Source of the DNA: Streptomyces diastaticus subsp. diastaticus
Lineage (GTDB): Bacteria > Actinomycetota > Actinomycetes > Streptomycetales > Streptomycetaceae
Direction of reading: 5' to 3'
Length of the DNA: 64,000 nt
NCBI RefSeq assembly: GCF_011170125.1
Contig: NZ_BLLN01000003.1
Span: 1,808,501 to 1,872,500, forward strand
The notes under the pieces are model-generated. The model worked only from the letters and a program-made list of their open reading frames with translations, was not told the origin of the DNA and made no database searches. Shown in pieces: positions 8,609 to 16,493 of the stretch; position 1 is the stretch's first letter; every line of letters begins with the position of its first letter. A program made the translations under genes and the position numbers.

Positions 8609-9734
8609 TGCACGGCTCCATCGCAGGAACCGGTGTGGAGTATCGGTGACACGCAGATACCTAGGTGATGGGGAATGAGTGGGGGGTGGAGCTGGCGCAC
8701 CGCGCGCGTCGCCACGGAGAGGGCGACGGGGCACCGATGGCGCGGCCTGATCCTACGTGGTAGCTCGTGACCACGGATGTACGCATCGTTGAGGATTGCG
8801 AGCGCTGAAGTGCACACAATCACCTTGGTTTGATCACATGGAGTGCGGGTCGCGACGCCTCGCGGCGGGTCGGCCGGGCGTTCCGAACGCGCCGGAATGT
8901 GCGCCTTCGTGGTCGTCTGGCGCTGCTCCGGTCCTGCCCCGTCACACGCGGCCGAGGCATGGCCCACGGACGTCAAGTGCACGTATGTGCAGGACGTGTG
9001 ACGGTCTGTCGAGTGCCTTCACAAGCGGGGCACTTGAGCCCTGTTTCCGCCGGACGAGAGGTACGGGGAGCGCTCTGGGACGTGCTCCGGCCACGCGTGC
9101 GGGCGGGGGCCGGCACGAAAGCGCACGTGAGAGGGGGCTTCGCTCCGTCGGGACGCGGCAGGGGCGGCCGCCGCGCCTGCTGCGCCCGCGCCCCCGGACC
9201 GCGCGCACCACTAGGTAATCACTTGAAAGATATGAGGAATACATGGTTCGGAGGGGCGTGTCCCGGCCGATTCCGGTGACCCTGCCGGGCTTCCGCGGGT
9301 CGCCGGGCCCGTCGGCGCGGCGTCGGACACCGCCACCGTGCGCACGTACCCGAAGGAGGTGCGCGGAGCACCTCCTTCGCACCACAGCGGATGCGAGCCC
9401 GCGTGTCGGCCTCGGCACCCGTCTCGTCAGGGGCTCGGCCGGCACGTGGGCGTGGGGTGGCGCAGGGGGCCGCGACGGGCGTAGTGACACGCGGAGCAGA
9501 CCGACCCTCCCTCCGGTGCCTTCCCGCAGTGGGCGCGCGACCCCGCCGCTGACGCACGACCTTGGCGGACGCACGACCTCGGCGCGGACGGGCGGCGCGC
9601 GCGCCGGCGGCGGGCCGGGGAAGCCGACGCCGGGACGAGCCCCTCCGGCAGCGGGAAGCGCGTGCCGACGCGCGCCGGTGGGTCCCGCGCGTGGAGTACC
9701 CCGGCCGGAGCGGACAACTCCGGCCGGACGGTCG
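8609..9734. other. Non-coding stretch of ~1.1 kb between the kinase gene and antO
   Basis: I find no convincing gene. All open frames here have poor codon character and no recognisable protein. The kinase promoter must lie near 8620-8830. A CGTGGT-N8-ACCACG inverted repeat at 8756-8775 and relatively AT-rich sequence around 8785-8835 are the only regulatory-looking elements. An unusually AT-rich block occurs at about 9211-9245, followed by an ATG at 9243 with a GAGGA ribosome-like site. The frame that follows looks like a shadow. A hairpin at 9351-9379 is listed separately. This stretch marks the left border of the antimycin cluster. Confidence 0.6.
9351..9379. terminator. Perfect 12-bp hairpin, possible terminator of the antH-O operon
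   Basis: CGAAGGAGGTGC (9351-9362) pairs perfectly with GCACCTCCTTCG (9368-9379) across a 5-base loop. It lies about 355 bp beyond the antO stop in the untranslated border. It has no T-tract. The left arm also contains an anti-16S GGAGGT core, so a purely structural or RNA-binding role is possible. Confidence 0.4.
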
Positions 9735-10538
9735 TCACGGGCGGCGGATCTCCTCACCTTCGTCCGGGCGGTCCGCGGAACCGGCCGCCGGGTGGGAGCG
9801 GCCGTGCTCGCGCGCCATGCGCCACAGCGTGTCGGCGACCTCACGGGCAGCCGGCGCGCCCGGCTCGATGAGCGTGTAATGGCCGGTACCCGGCAGGACG
9901 ACGGTTCGCAGGTCGCGGTGGACGGCCGCGTAGTCGGAGAACTGGCTCAGCGGCACCTCCTCATCGGCCTCCCCGTGCAGCAGCACCGTCGGCACGGTCG
10001 TCGTCCCCACCCCGCTGAGCAGGGTGAGTGGGTCCACGGACGCCATGTGTGCGTCGAACCCCGCCTCGTCGCCCATCAGTTGCAGCGCGGCGTCGTCGCT
10101 CAGCCCGTCCCGGCGGGTCGCCGCGAGGTCGGTGAGCGGCGCCAGGGCCAGCACACTGGTGGGGAGCGTCCCGGTGTGCCAAGGGGACTCCGGCGGCAGC
10201 AGGCCGCGGGCCGCGCACCACAGGGCCAGGTGCCCGCCCGAGCAGTGCCCGGCCAGGACGTACGGCCGCCCCTCGGGCAGGGTGTCGACGATGCGGGCGA
10301 CGTCGTCGAAGGTCTCGGGGTACCCGCCCGCCCCGCCGGACCTGCGGAACCCCGGAAGCACCGTGGAGAGCCCCTGCCGCGCCAGGTAGGCGGCGAACGG
10401 TGTCAGGTGCATCCGGTCGTACCGCCAGTACCCGCCGTGCAGCAGGATCACCAGCGGGGCGTCCGGGTCCTCGGCCGGCCAGGCGTCGTAGACCTGGTGC
10501 GGGTGCTCGCCGTACCGGCCGTGGCGCGGTGCCAGCAC
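9735..10538 (-). CDS. antO: Kynurenine-formamidase-like alpha/beta hydrolase, AntO
   Basis: This alpha/beta hydrolase of the arylformamidase type is the last gene of antHIJKLMNO. HGGYW forms the oxyanion-hole motif, GHCSGGH carries the nucleophilic Ser, and a DEEVPL Asp and the GTGHYTLIEP His complete the triad. Known family chemistry is deformylation of N-formylkynurenine. In antimycin work AntO has also been proposed to take part in installing the formamide on 3-aminosalicylate. The start is uncertain. GTG 10538 begins just before the conserved region, while the frame stays open to GTG 10646, which would overlap antN by 53 bp. A GGAGGAGGAG stretch at about 10563-10572 suggests that initiation may be at a nearby non-ATG codon. 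Confidence 0.8.
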   Translation of the reverse strand: MLAPRHGRYGEHPHQVYDAWPAEDPDAPLVILLHGGYWRYDRMHLTPFAAYLARQGLSTVLPGFRRSGGAGGYPETFDDVARIVDTLPEGRPYVLAGHCSGGHLALWCAARGLLPPESPWHTGTLPTSVLALAPLTDLAATRRDGLSDDAALQLMGDEAGFDAHMASVDPLTLLSGVGTTTVPTVLLHGEADEEVPLSQFSDYAAVHRDLRTVVLPGTGHYTLIEPGAPAAREVADTLWRMAREHGRSHPAAGSADRPDEGEEIRRP

Positions 10539-10593
10539 CGGCTTCAGGCTCAGGACGCGCTTCTCCTCCTCCGCGGCGGACGCGGAGACGATC

Positions 10594-11442
10594 CTAGAGC
10601 GCACCGCGTGCCTCCCACAGTTCGGGGAAGACCACGCGCCGGGCACGCTGCTCCAGGTAGGCGAGTCCGGCGGTGCCGCCGCTGCCGGGCTTGGCGCCCA
10701 TGGCCCGGCGCACCACCATCAGGTGGTCGAAGCGCCAGCGGGCGACCAGTTCGGCGATGTCCGTCAGCGCCTCCGCGAGCACCGCCGGCGGGTCGTACGG
10801 CGAGCCCGCGTAGACACCGCGCCACAGCTCCACCACGGCCGGGTCGGAGGTGTGGGGGAGGGTCACGTCCCGCTCGCGGACGTGCGCCGGCACGGGCAGG
10901 CCCTGGCGGTGCAGGAAGCACAGGACCTCGTCGTACAGGGACGGCTCGCGGTGGGCGTCGCCCAGCGCCTCGTGGACGGCCGGGTCGCCGCGGTGGGCAC
11001 GGACCAGGGCCGCCGATTTCTCACCCAGCAGGAACTCGATGTGCCGGTACATCGCCGACTGGAAGCCGGAGGCGCGGCCGAACGCCGCCCTGAACCCCTC
11101 GAACTGCAGGGGGGTCAGCGCGGCGATCGGCCGCCAGGAGTCGTTCAGCGCCGACAAGGCGCGCCGGCTGCGCGTCAGCGCGTCGAGCGCCGCGGGCAGG
11201 TCGTCCTTGACGAGGGCCTCGCGTGCCGCCCGCCACTCGTGGACGATCAGCGTGAACCACAACTCCATCACCTGTGTGGTGACGAGGAACCCCATCTCGT
11301 CGGCCGCCTCGGTGAGCGGTTGTTGCAGTGAGCTGAGGACGGAGGCACGGACGTACTCCTCGTAGGGACTGGCACCGGCGAAGGGGCGGGTCAGCGCGGT
11401 GTCCTCGGCGAGGTCCGCGGGGGCGGACGGGCCGTCGTTCAT
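10594..11442 (-). CDS. antN: Tryptophan 2,3-dioxygenase, AntN
   Basis: This 282-residue haem dioxygenase of the TDO family opens L-tryptophan to N-formylkynurenine, the first step to the anthranilate starter of antimycins. The C-terminal block RFDHLMVVRRAMG followed by KPGSGGTAGLAYL carries the proximal haem His and the substrate loop. The N-terminal helix reads FLVTTQVMELWFTLI. Common TDOs have a His-Gln at this place, so the usual active-site His appears to be Thr here. Trp oxidation by this branch is nevertheless expected from its pathway role. The gene sits between antM and antO on the same strand, 96 bp after antM. Confidence 0.9.
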   Translation of the reverse strand: MNDGPSAPADLAEDTALTRPFAGASPYEEYVRASVLSSLQQPLTEAADEMGFLVTTQVMELWFTLIVHEWRAAREALVKDDLPAALDALTRSRRALSALNDSWRPIAALTPLQFEGFRAAFGRASGFQSAMYRHIEFLLGEKSAALVRAHRGDPAVHEALGDAHREPSLYDEVLCFLHRQGLPVPAHVRERDVTLPHTSDPAVVELWRGVYAGSPYDPPAVLAEALTDIAELVARWRFDHLMVVRRAMGAKPGSGGTAGLAYLEQRARRVVFPELWEARGAL

Positions 11443-11538
11443 CAGGGCTCCTAGGGACGGGCCGGGGTGGGGGTGCGGGGACGGCCGGGCGGCCGCCCCC
11501 GCCGGTCGCGCGGCGGTCGCCGCCCGGGGCCTCAGGGG

Positions 11539-12315
11539 TCACAGACCGAGACCGACACCACCGGTGGCGTCGATCCACTGCCCGGTGACCCAGCGGGCCT
11601 CCTCGCTCGCGACGAAGGAGACGACGTCGGCGATGTCGGCCGGGGCGCCGAGCCGGTCGAAGACGGATGCCGAGGAGAGGGCCTTGCGGATCTCCGGGTT
11701 GCTCAGCGTCGGGTTGATCTCGGTCTCGGTGAATCCGGGCGCGACCGTGTTCACCGTGATGCCTCGGGGACCGAGCTGCTTGGCGAGCGCCGGCGTGAGC
11801 GTGTCCAGGGCACCCTTGCTCATCGAGTAGGCGACGATCGCCGGGTAGGCGGTGCGGGTCGCGGCCGAGGAGATGCTGATGATCCGGCCGCCGTCGCGCA
11901 GCCGCTCCAGCGCCCGCTGGACGATGAAGAACGGCGCCCGGGTGTTGACGGCGAAGACCCGGTCGTACTCCTCCTCGGTGACGGCGGCGACCGGACGGGG
12001 CAGGGTGATGCCGGCGTTGTTGACCAGGATGTCCAGCCCCGGCTCGGACCCCGTCCCCGCCAGCGCCTGGTCGAAGGCCGCCCAGAGCGTGGCGGCGTCC
12101 TGCGGCACGCCCAGTTCGGCGTGGACGGCGAACGCGCGTCCGCCGTCCGCCTCGATCTCCTCGACCGTCCGCCCGGCCGCCTCGTGGTCGTGGCCGTAGT
12201 GGACGGCCACCAGCGCGCCCTCCGCGGCCAGCCGCCTGCTGATGGCGCGGCCGATGCCCCGGCTGCCGCCGGTGACGAGCGCGATTCTTCCCTGGTGCCG
12301 CCGGCTCGTGGTCAC
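11539..12315 (-). CDS. antM: SDR-family ketoreductase, AntM
   Basis: This classical short-chain reductase has 258 residues. It has the cofactor motif TGGSRGIG near residue 16, NNAG near 95, a catalytic Ser in SISSAAT and YSMSK as the Tyr-xxx-Lys pair. In antimycin biosynthesis the stand-alone reductase AntM reduces the C8 ketone so that AntB can acylate the resulting hydroxyl. The GTG start has GAGGAGAG a few bases upstream. It follows antL after 43 bp in the same operon. General SDRs of this shape are FabG-like, and the specific role is taken from the cluster context. Confidence 0.88.
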   Translation of the reverse strand: MTTSRRHQGRIALVTGGSRGIGRAISRRLAAEGALVAVHYGHDHEAAGRTVEEIEADGGRAFAVHAELGVPQDAATLWAAFDQALAGTGSEPGLDILVNNAGITLPRPVAAVTEEEYDRVFAVNTRAPFFIVQRALERLRDGGRIISISSAATRTAYPAIVAYSMSKGALDTLTPALAKQLGPRGITVNTVAPGFTETEINPTLSNPEIRKALSSASVFDRLGAPADIADVVSFVASEEARWVTGQWIDATGGVGLGL

Positions 12316-12358
12316 GGGTCTCTCCTCGTGGAAGTGGTGCTGATGAAAGGAAGGGGTC

Positions 12359-13465
12359 TCAGGCGTCGAAGTCGAGGGTCACGTCGTCGGTGCGTGGCCG
12401 GGCCCGGCACGCGAGGGTGTAGCCCGCCGCCAGGTCCACCGCGTCCAGCGCGTGCTGGCGGCCGAGGGCCACGGCCCCTCGCACGACCTTGGCGCGGCAG
12501 TTCCCGCACACCCCGTCGCGGCAGGCGTACGGCACGTCGGGGCGGGCCCGCAGCACCGCGTCCAGGAGGGTGGTGTCCTGCGGCGCCATCGTCACCGTGC
12601 CGGTACGCCCGGCGAGCACGGTGGTGACGCGGCCCCGTCGCACGGCGGGCGCCTCGGGACCGGGCTCCGGCGGAGCCCCGTCGGTGGAGAACAGCTCGAA
12701 GCGGACGGTGTCCGGCTCGGCCCCCCACCGGGCGAGCGCTGTGCGGACCGTCTCCACCAGGCCGTACGGTCCGCACAGCGCGAACCGTGTGCCGGGGCCG
12801 GGCCGGGCGCCCAGCACGGCCAGCAGCCGAGCCAGCCGGTCCGCGTCGATCCGGCCACTGGACAACTCGCTCTCGCGCCGCTCGCGGGAGAGCACGTACA
12901 GCGCGGTGAAGCGGTCGACGTAGGTGTCCTTCAGCACGGCCAGCTCGTCGGCCAGCAGGGCGTCGCGGGCGGTGCGCGCCGCGTGGACGAGGGAGACCCG
13001 GCACTCCGGGTCCTCGCGCAGCGCGGCCGCCGCCATGGGGGCCAGCGGCGTGATTCCGCAGCCACCCGCGATCAGTACGTGGTGCGCGCCCCGTACCGGC
13101 GGCAGCCCGAAGTGGCCCGCGGGCGGGCCGACCTCCAGGATGTCGCCGACCGCGAGCCGTCGCAGGGCGTGTGCGCCGAATCCGTCGGGGGTGTTGCGCT
13201 TCACCACCAGCCGCAGCGCCGCCGGGTCCTCGGGGGGCGGGCACACCGAGTAGCTGCGGCGCAGTTCCCGGCCGCCGGCCCGGTGCCGGACGACGACATG
13301 GGCGCCCGGCCGGTGGGCGAAGCGCTCGCGCGCGCCGTCCGGCACCTCCAGGGTGATCGCCGTGGTGTCCTCGGTGAGACGGTGGAGGAAGGTGACCGGC
13401 AGCGGGTACCAGCCGGTGCGCGGCGCCGCCGCGTCCGCCGTCTTCGTCGTGACCGCAGTGTCCAT
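12359..13465 (-). CDS. antL: Oxygenase reductase component, PaaE-like (AntL)
   Basis: This ferredoxin-NADP reductase-type protein has about 368 residues. An FAD-binding barrel (RRSYSVCPPP), a NAD(P)H domain (IAGGCGITPL) and a C-terminal plant-type [2Fe-2S] domain (CRDGVCGNC plus a later Cys) are all visible. It passes electrons from NAD(P)H to the di-iron oxygenase AntH. The paralogous complex PaaABCDE epoxidises phenylacetyl-CoA. Here it is assigned to conversion of anthranilate to 3-aminosalicylate. ATG 13465 has GAGG 9 bp upstream; a GTG at 13480 overlapping the antK stop is an alternative start. Confidence 0.88.
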   Translation of the reverse strand: MDTAVTTKTADAAAPRTGWYPLPVTFLHRLTEDTTAITLEVPDGARERFAHRPGAHVVVRHRAGGRELRRSYSVCPPPEDPAALRLVVKRNTPDGFGAHALRRLAVGDILEVGPPAGHFGLPPVRGAHHVLIAGGCGITPLAPMAAAALREDPECRVSLVHAARTARDALLADELAVLKDTYVDRFTALYVLSRERRESELSSGRIDADRLARLLAVLGARPGPGTRFALCGPYGLVETVRTALARWGAEPDTVRFELFSTDGAPPEPGPEAPAVRRGRVTTVLAGRTGTVTMAPQDTTLLDAVLRARPDVPYACRDGVCGNCRAKVVRGAVALGRQHALDAVDLAAGYTLACRARPRTDDVTLDFDA

Positions 13466-13476
13466 GGGGTGTCGCC

Positions 13477-14010
13477 TCACATCGCCGTCATGAGGGGGAA
13501 CGTCTCCTGACAGCCGGCACAGTGGAGCATCGACTGGCAGCGGGCGGGACCGAACGCGCTGTGCGGACGGGTGGCCAGGGAACCGCAGTGCGGGCAGGGT
13601 GTCCCGAGACCCAGCCGGACGGGCTCGGGAGCGTCCGGGGCGGCGGGCGGCGCGATCCCGTGCGCGGCCAGCGCGGCACGGCCCCGCTCACTGATCCGGT
13701 CCGAACTCCAGGGGGGCGCCAGTACCTGCCGGACCCGTCCCTCCGGGTGGCCGCACCGCGCCAGCACCTCCAGCACGGAGGCGGTGATCGCGGGGAGCGC
13801 CGGACAGCCCAGGAAGGTCGGCAGGATCGCCACTTCGAGGTTCCCGTCGTCGGCGACCGCCACGGACTCGACCACGCCGAGATCGCCGAGGCCGATCATC
13901 GGCAGCTCCGGGTCGGGCACCTCGCCCACCCGCCGCGCCACCTCCGCCACCGGCAGCCGGGGGCAGGAAGGCCCGACGGGGGAGTGGGCCGGGAACAGGG
14001 GGCCGCTCAC
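13477..14010 (-). CDS. antK: Oxygenase assembly component, PaaD-like (AntK)
   Basis: This 177-residue protein has a MIP18/DUF59-like core (VPDPELPMIGLGDLGVV) with FLGCPALPAI. It is followed by a C-terminal zinc-ribbon-like region with CPHCGS and CAGC cysteine pairs. PaaD-family proteins are thought to help iron cluster or metal assembly of the multicomponent oxygenase. The GTG start overlaps the antJ stop as GTGA, so the gene is translationally coupled. It sits in the fixed order H-I-J-K-L, matching paaABCDE. Confidence 0.87.
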   Translation of the reverse strand: MSGPLFPAHSPVGPSCPRLPVAEVARRVGEVPDPELPMIGLGDLGVVESVAVADDGNLEVAILPTFLGCPALPAITASVLEVLARCGHPEGRVRQVLAPPWSSDRISERGRAALAAHGIAPPAAPDAPEPVRLGLGTPCPHCGSLATRPHSAFGPARCQSMLHCAGCQETFPLMTAM

Positions 14011-14795
14011 CACGTGCCTCCCGGGAACTGCCGGCGCACCGACTGGAGTTCGGCGACCAGCGGGCCGAACGCCTCGGTGTGCAGGCCGTCGCGGCCCCCC
14101 GTGGCGTGCCACTTCGGCGCGGGGAGCGGCAGTCCGGCGCGGTCCAGTACGGCCGCCACCTCCTGGCGCCAGCGCTCGTGCAGCGGACCGGGCGCGGGCA
14201 CGGCGCCCGACGCGACGAGCCCGCGCACCAACGGGTCCTCCTCGAACAGCTCGGCCGTGCAGGGCCACACCCGCTCCAGCCCCGCCCGCATCCGCCGCGC
14301 GCTCTCCTCAGTACCCAGGCCCAGCCGCACGACCCAGTCGTCGGCGTGCCGCCGGTGGTAGGCGACCTCCTTCGCCGCCCGCACCGCGAACGCCGCCAGC
14401 TCCTGATGGGTGCTCTCGGCCAGCGCCCCGTACAGCAGCACGGCGTGGTGGGTGTAGGCGAGCTGCCGTGCCACCGTCCGGGCGAAGTCGCCGCCCGGCA
14501 GTTCGACCAGCAGGGCGTTGGTGAACTCCCGTTCCGTGCGCAGGAACGCGAGGTCGTCCTCGGTGCGGCCGGTGCCGTCCAGGCGTCCGCCGAGGGCCAG
14601 CAGCGTCCGGGCGTGCCCGACGAGGTCCAGCGCGATGTTGGACAGCGCCAGGTCCTCCTCGATGGTGGGCGCCCTGGTGATCCACTGGCACAGCCGCTGC
14701 GCGAGCACCAGTGCGTCGTCGCCGATCCGCAGCGTGTACCGCGCCAGCGCGGCCTCAGTGACCTGCTCCGGCCGCGTGGCCGCCGTGTCAGCCAT
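14007..14795 (-). CDS. antJ: Oxygenase structural subunit, PaaC-like (AntJ)
   Basis: This 262-residue helical ferritin-like protein of the PaaC family is the structural partner of the catalytic subunit AntH. The segment IEEDLALSNIALDLVGHARTLL and the later AVRAAKEVAYHRRHADDW are typical. The start ATG 14795 overlaps the antI stop by 8 bp. Longer in-frame sequence upstream runs through antI and is not used. It belongs to the operon antHIJKLMNO. Confidence 0.88.
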   Translation of the reverse strand: MADTAATRPEQVTEAALARYTLRIGDDALVLAQRLCQWITRAPTIEEDLALSNIALDLVGHARTLLALGGRLDGTGRTEDDLAFLRTEREFTNALLVELPGGDFARTVARQLAYTHHAVLLYGALAESTHQELAAFAVRAAKEVAYHRRHADDWVVRLGLGTEESARRMRAGLERVWPCTAELFEEDPLVRGLVASGAVPAPGPLHERWRQEVAAVLDRAGLPLPAPKWHATGGRDGLHTEAFGPLVAELQSVRRQFPGGTW

Positions 14796-15090
14796 CGCCC
14801 TCGCCTCCCTCCGACAACGGGACGAACTCCTCCGGGTAGCGGTACGGCTTGTGCCGTGCGTTGCTGAAGAACGGGTCACGTTCGCCGGGCGACGCCGCGT
14901 ACACCGCCTCCGAGCGCACGACCCACAGCGACAGCGGGTCACCGCGCCTGGTGTACAGGTCCCGGGCGTGCGACAGCGCCATGTCGGGGTCGCTCGCCCG
15001 GACCGACCCCACATGCTGGTGGGACAGTCCGCGGCGGGGCCGCAGGAAGACCTCCCAGGACGCCGGGGCGCCCTCCGCCGGGCTGCTCAC
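14788..15090 (-). CDS. antI: Oxygenase small subunit, PaaB-like (AntI)
   Basis: This 100-residue PaaB-family protein has the characteristic [19 protein letters not shown] and later [16 protein letters not shown] and PEEFVPL blocks. PaaB is thought to bridge or stabilise the oxygenase core. The GTG start overlaps the antH stop (GTGA). The length and gene order match the family. Confidence 0.88.
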   Translation of the reverse strand: MSSPAEGAPASWEVFLRPRRGLSHQHVGSVRASDPDMALSHARDLYTRRGDPLSLWVVRSEAVYAASPGERDPFFSNARHKPYRYPEEFVPLSEGGEGDG

Positions 15091-16145
15091 GCGATCCCCT
15101 CCGTGCTCCTCGTGCCCGCGGCGTCCGTGCCGGACGGCCGCGCCGCGTACGCGGCGGCCGCCTCACGGACCCACGCGCCGTCCTCGTGCGCGGCGACCCG
15201 GTGGGCCAGCCGCTGCCGGGCGGTGTGGGTGTCGTCGCCCAGCGCGCCCCGGTACAGCTCCCAGTCGACGGGACCGAAGTCGTAGTGCCCGCGCTCCTCG
15301 TTCCAGCGGATGCCCGGGTCGGGCAGGGCCAGCCCGAGACGTTCGGCCTGCGGCACGCAGTGGTCGACGAACCGCTGGCGCAGCTCGTCGTTGGTGTGCC
15401 GCTTGATGCCCCAGGCGATGGCCCGCCGGGAGACCGCGGCGCCGAGCGCGGCGGTCCTGGCGTCACCGCCCGCCGCCTCCGTGTCCGGCGGCCCGAACAT
15501 CAGCGCCACCGCCGGCAGCCACCAGCGGTCCACCGCGTCCTGCGCCATCGCCTTCTGCGCGGGCGTGCCTTCGCAGAGCGCCTTCATCAGGTCGTACCCC
15601 TGCCGGACGTGGAACGCCTCCTCCTGGCACACCCGGCGCATGGCCCGGGCGTAGGGCCCGTACGAGGTGTGGCACAGCGGGGCCTGGTTGATCACCGCCG
15701 CGCCGTCCGTCAGCCAGGCGATGGCCCCGGTGTCGGCCCAGGTCAGCGCCGGGTGGTTGAAGGTCGCCGCGTACCGCTGCTGGCCCCGGTGCAGGGCCGC
15801 GAGCAGCTCCGCGCGGTCCACGCCCAGCGTCTCGGCCGCCGAGTACAGGTACAGGCCGTGGCCCGCCTCGTCCTGCACCTTCGCCAGCAGGACCGACTTG
15901 CGGTGCAGCGACGGCGCGCGGGTCAGCCAGGCGCCCTCCGGCTGCATGCCGATGATCTCGGAGTGGGCGTGCTGGGCGATCTGGCGGACCAGCATGCGCC
16001 GGTAGCCGTCCGGCATCCAGTCCCGCGGCTCGACCGTCTCCCCCTCGGCGAGCAGTGCCTCGAACTCCGCGGTGAGCTGGTCCTGCGTCATCGGCTGTGC
16101 CGCCGGACCCGGCCCGGCCGCCGCCCGCGTCCGTGCGCCGGTCAT
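15087..16145 (-). CDS. antH: Di-iron oxygenase catalytic subunit, PaaA-like (AntH)
   Basis: This catalytic subunit of the PaaABCDE-type bacterial multicomponent mono-oxygenase has about 352 residues. [32 protein letters not shown] and [14 protein letters not shown] carry the Glu and His ligands expected for the di-iron site, with a second set at EEAFHVRQG. In the antimycin cluster the complex acts on an anthraniloyl thioester to give 3-aminosalicylate. I chose ATG 16145 because it overlaps the stop of a small upstream ORF (ATGA). GTG 16172 and ATG 16091 are alternatives with no better ribosome site. It is transcribed from the shared antH/antG intergenic region. Confidence 0.88.
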   Translation of the reverse strand: MTGARTRAAAGPGPAAQPMTQDQLTAEFEALLAEGETVEPRDWMPDGYRRMLVRQIAQHAHSEIIGMQPEGAWLTRAPSLHRKSVLLAKVQDEAGHGLYLYSAAETLGVDRAELLAALHRGQQRYAATFNHPALTWADTGAIAWLTDGAAVINQAPLCHTSYGPYARAMRRVCQEEAFHVRQGYDLMKALCEGTPAQKAMAQDAVDRWWLPAVALMFGPPDTEAAGGDARTAALGAAVSRRAIAWGIKRHTNDELRQRFVDHCVPQAERLGLALPDPGIRWNEERGHYDFGPVDWELYRGALGDDTHTARQRLAHRVAAHEDGAWVREAAAAYAARPSGTDAAGTRSTEGIA

Positions 16146-16231
16146 CGGGGCCCGGTCCCGGGGAGGGGCCACGCCGGACCGCCGTCGCGGACCGCGACGG
16201 CGGCGTGCGCGCGCTGCCTGAGCACCTGCAT
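16142..16231 (-). CDS. Candidate 29-residue leader ORF coupled to antH
   Basis: This short frame begins [12 protein letters not shown] and ends PGTGPR. It starts at ATG 16231 with AGAGGA about 4 bp upstream, one of the better ribosome sites in this region. Its TGA overlaps the antH ATG (ATGA), exactly as between the other genes of the operon. It lies inside the long leader downstream of the proposed SigAntA promoter. It could be a coupling or regulatory leader peptide, or the sequence may simply be 5' untranslated region. No homology is claimed. Confidence 0.4.
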   Translation of the reverse strand: MQVLRQRAHAAVAVRDGGPAWPLPGTGPR

Positions 16232-16321
16232 CACATCCTCTGCTGCCTTTGGCGAGATCTGCCGCGCCCGCCCGGCGGAGCCGTCGCGGGACGGCCCCGT
16301 GGGCGGAACCCCCGTACCCGA

Positions 16322-16351
16322 GGAAGAGGCCCCTGCCCGGCCCCGCTATCC
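16322..16351 (-). promoter_or_regulatory. Proposed SigAntA promoter of antHIJKLMNO
   Basis: Read on the minus strand, GGATAGCGG (16343-16351) is followed after exactly 13 bases by CCTCTTCC (16322-16329). The same two words with the same spacing occur upstream of antG. The preceding G-run (GGGCGGGGGAT) is also shared. The element is about 90 bp from the leader ORF start and 176 bp from the antH start. ECF sigma factor AntA is known to drive antGF and antHIJKLMNO(PQ). The assignment of these words as -35 and -10 is my inference. Confidence 0.65.
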
Positions 16352-16372
16352 CCCGCCCTCCCGATCCGCCGC

Positions 16373-16386
16373 GTGACGAGCGTCAC
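16373..16386. promoter_or_regulatory. Palindrome GTGACGAGCGTCAC between antH and antG promoters
   Basis: This is a perfect 6+6 bp inverted repeat with a 2-bp centre. It lies 21 bp outside the antH promoter motif and 11 bp outside the antG motif, so a dimeric regulator here could reach both. No regulator is known to me for this word. Confidence 0.4.
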
Positions 16387-16397
16387 CACGGGTGGGG

Positions 16398-16427
16398 GGA
16401 TTGCGGCCGCACCGCCCCGCCTCTTCC
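16398..16427 (+). promoter_or_regulatory. Proposed SigAntA promoter of antGF
   Basis: GGATTGCGG (16398-16406), 13 bases, then CCTCTTCC (16420-16427). It matches the antH-side element in both words and in spacing. It ends 66 bp before the antG ATG, leaving a leader that contains the palindrome ACACACGTGTGT at 16437-16448. It is probably recognised by the cluster sigma factor AntA. Confidence 0.65.
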
Positions 16428-16436
16428 CCTGCGACA

Positions 16437-16448
16437 ACACACGTGTGT
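16437..16448. promoter_or_regulatory. Palindrome ACACACGTGTGT in the antG leader
   Basis: This perfect 12-bp palindrome is about 10 bp downstream of the proposed antG -10 word and 45 bp before the antG start. Its position near the expected transcription start would suit an operator. No binding protein can be named. Confidence 0.35.
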
Positions 16449-16493
16449 GGCCGGGACCGGCGGACGGCCGCGGCTGAGCGAAGAGGAGAAGGC

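Noticed and set aside
9243..11093. 616-residue plus-strand frame starting in the AT-rich block
   Set aside because: Runs antisense through antO and antN, has poor codon character and no recognisable domain, despite a ribosome-like site in front of it.
12359..16145. Phenylacetate degradation operon paaABCDE
   Set aside because: Gene order and families match, but the ligase-carrier pair, TDO, formamidase, NRPS, PKS, CCR and sigma factor around it show that this is the antimycin oxygenase antHIJKL.
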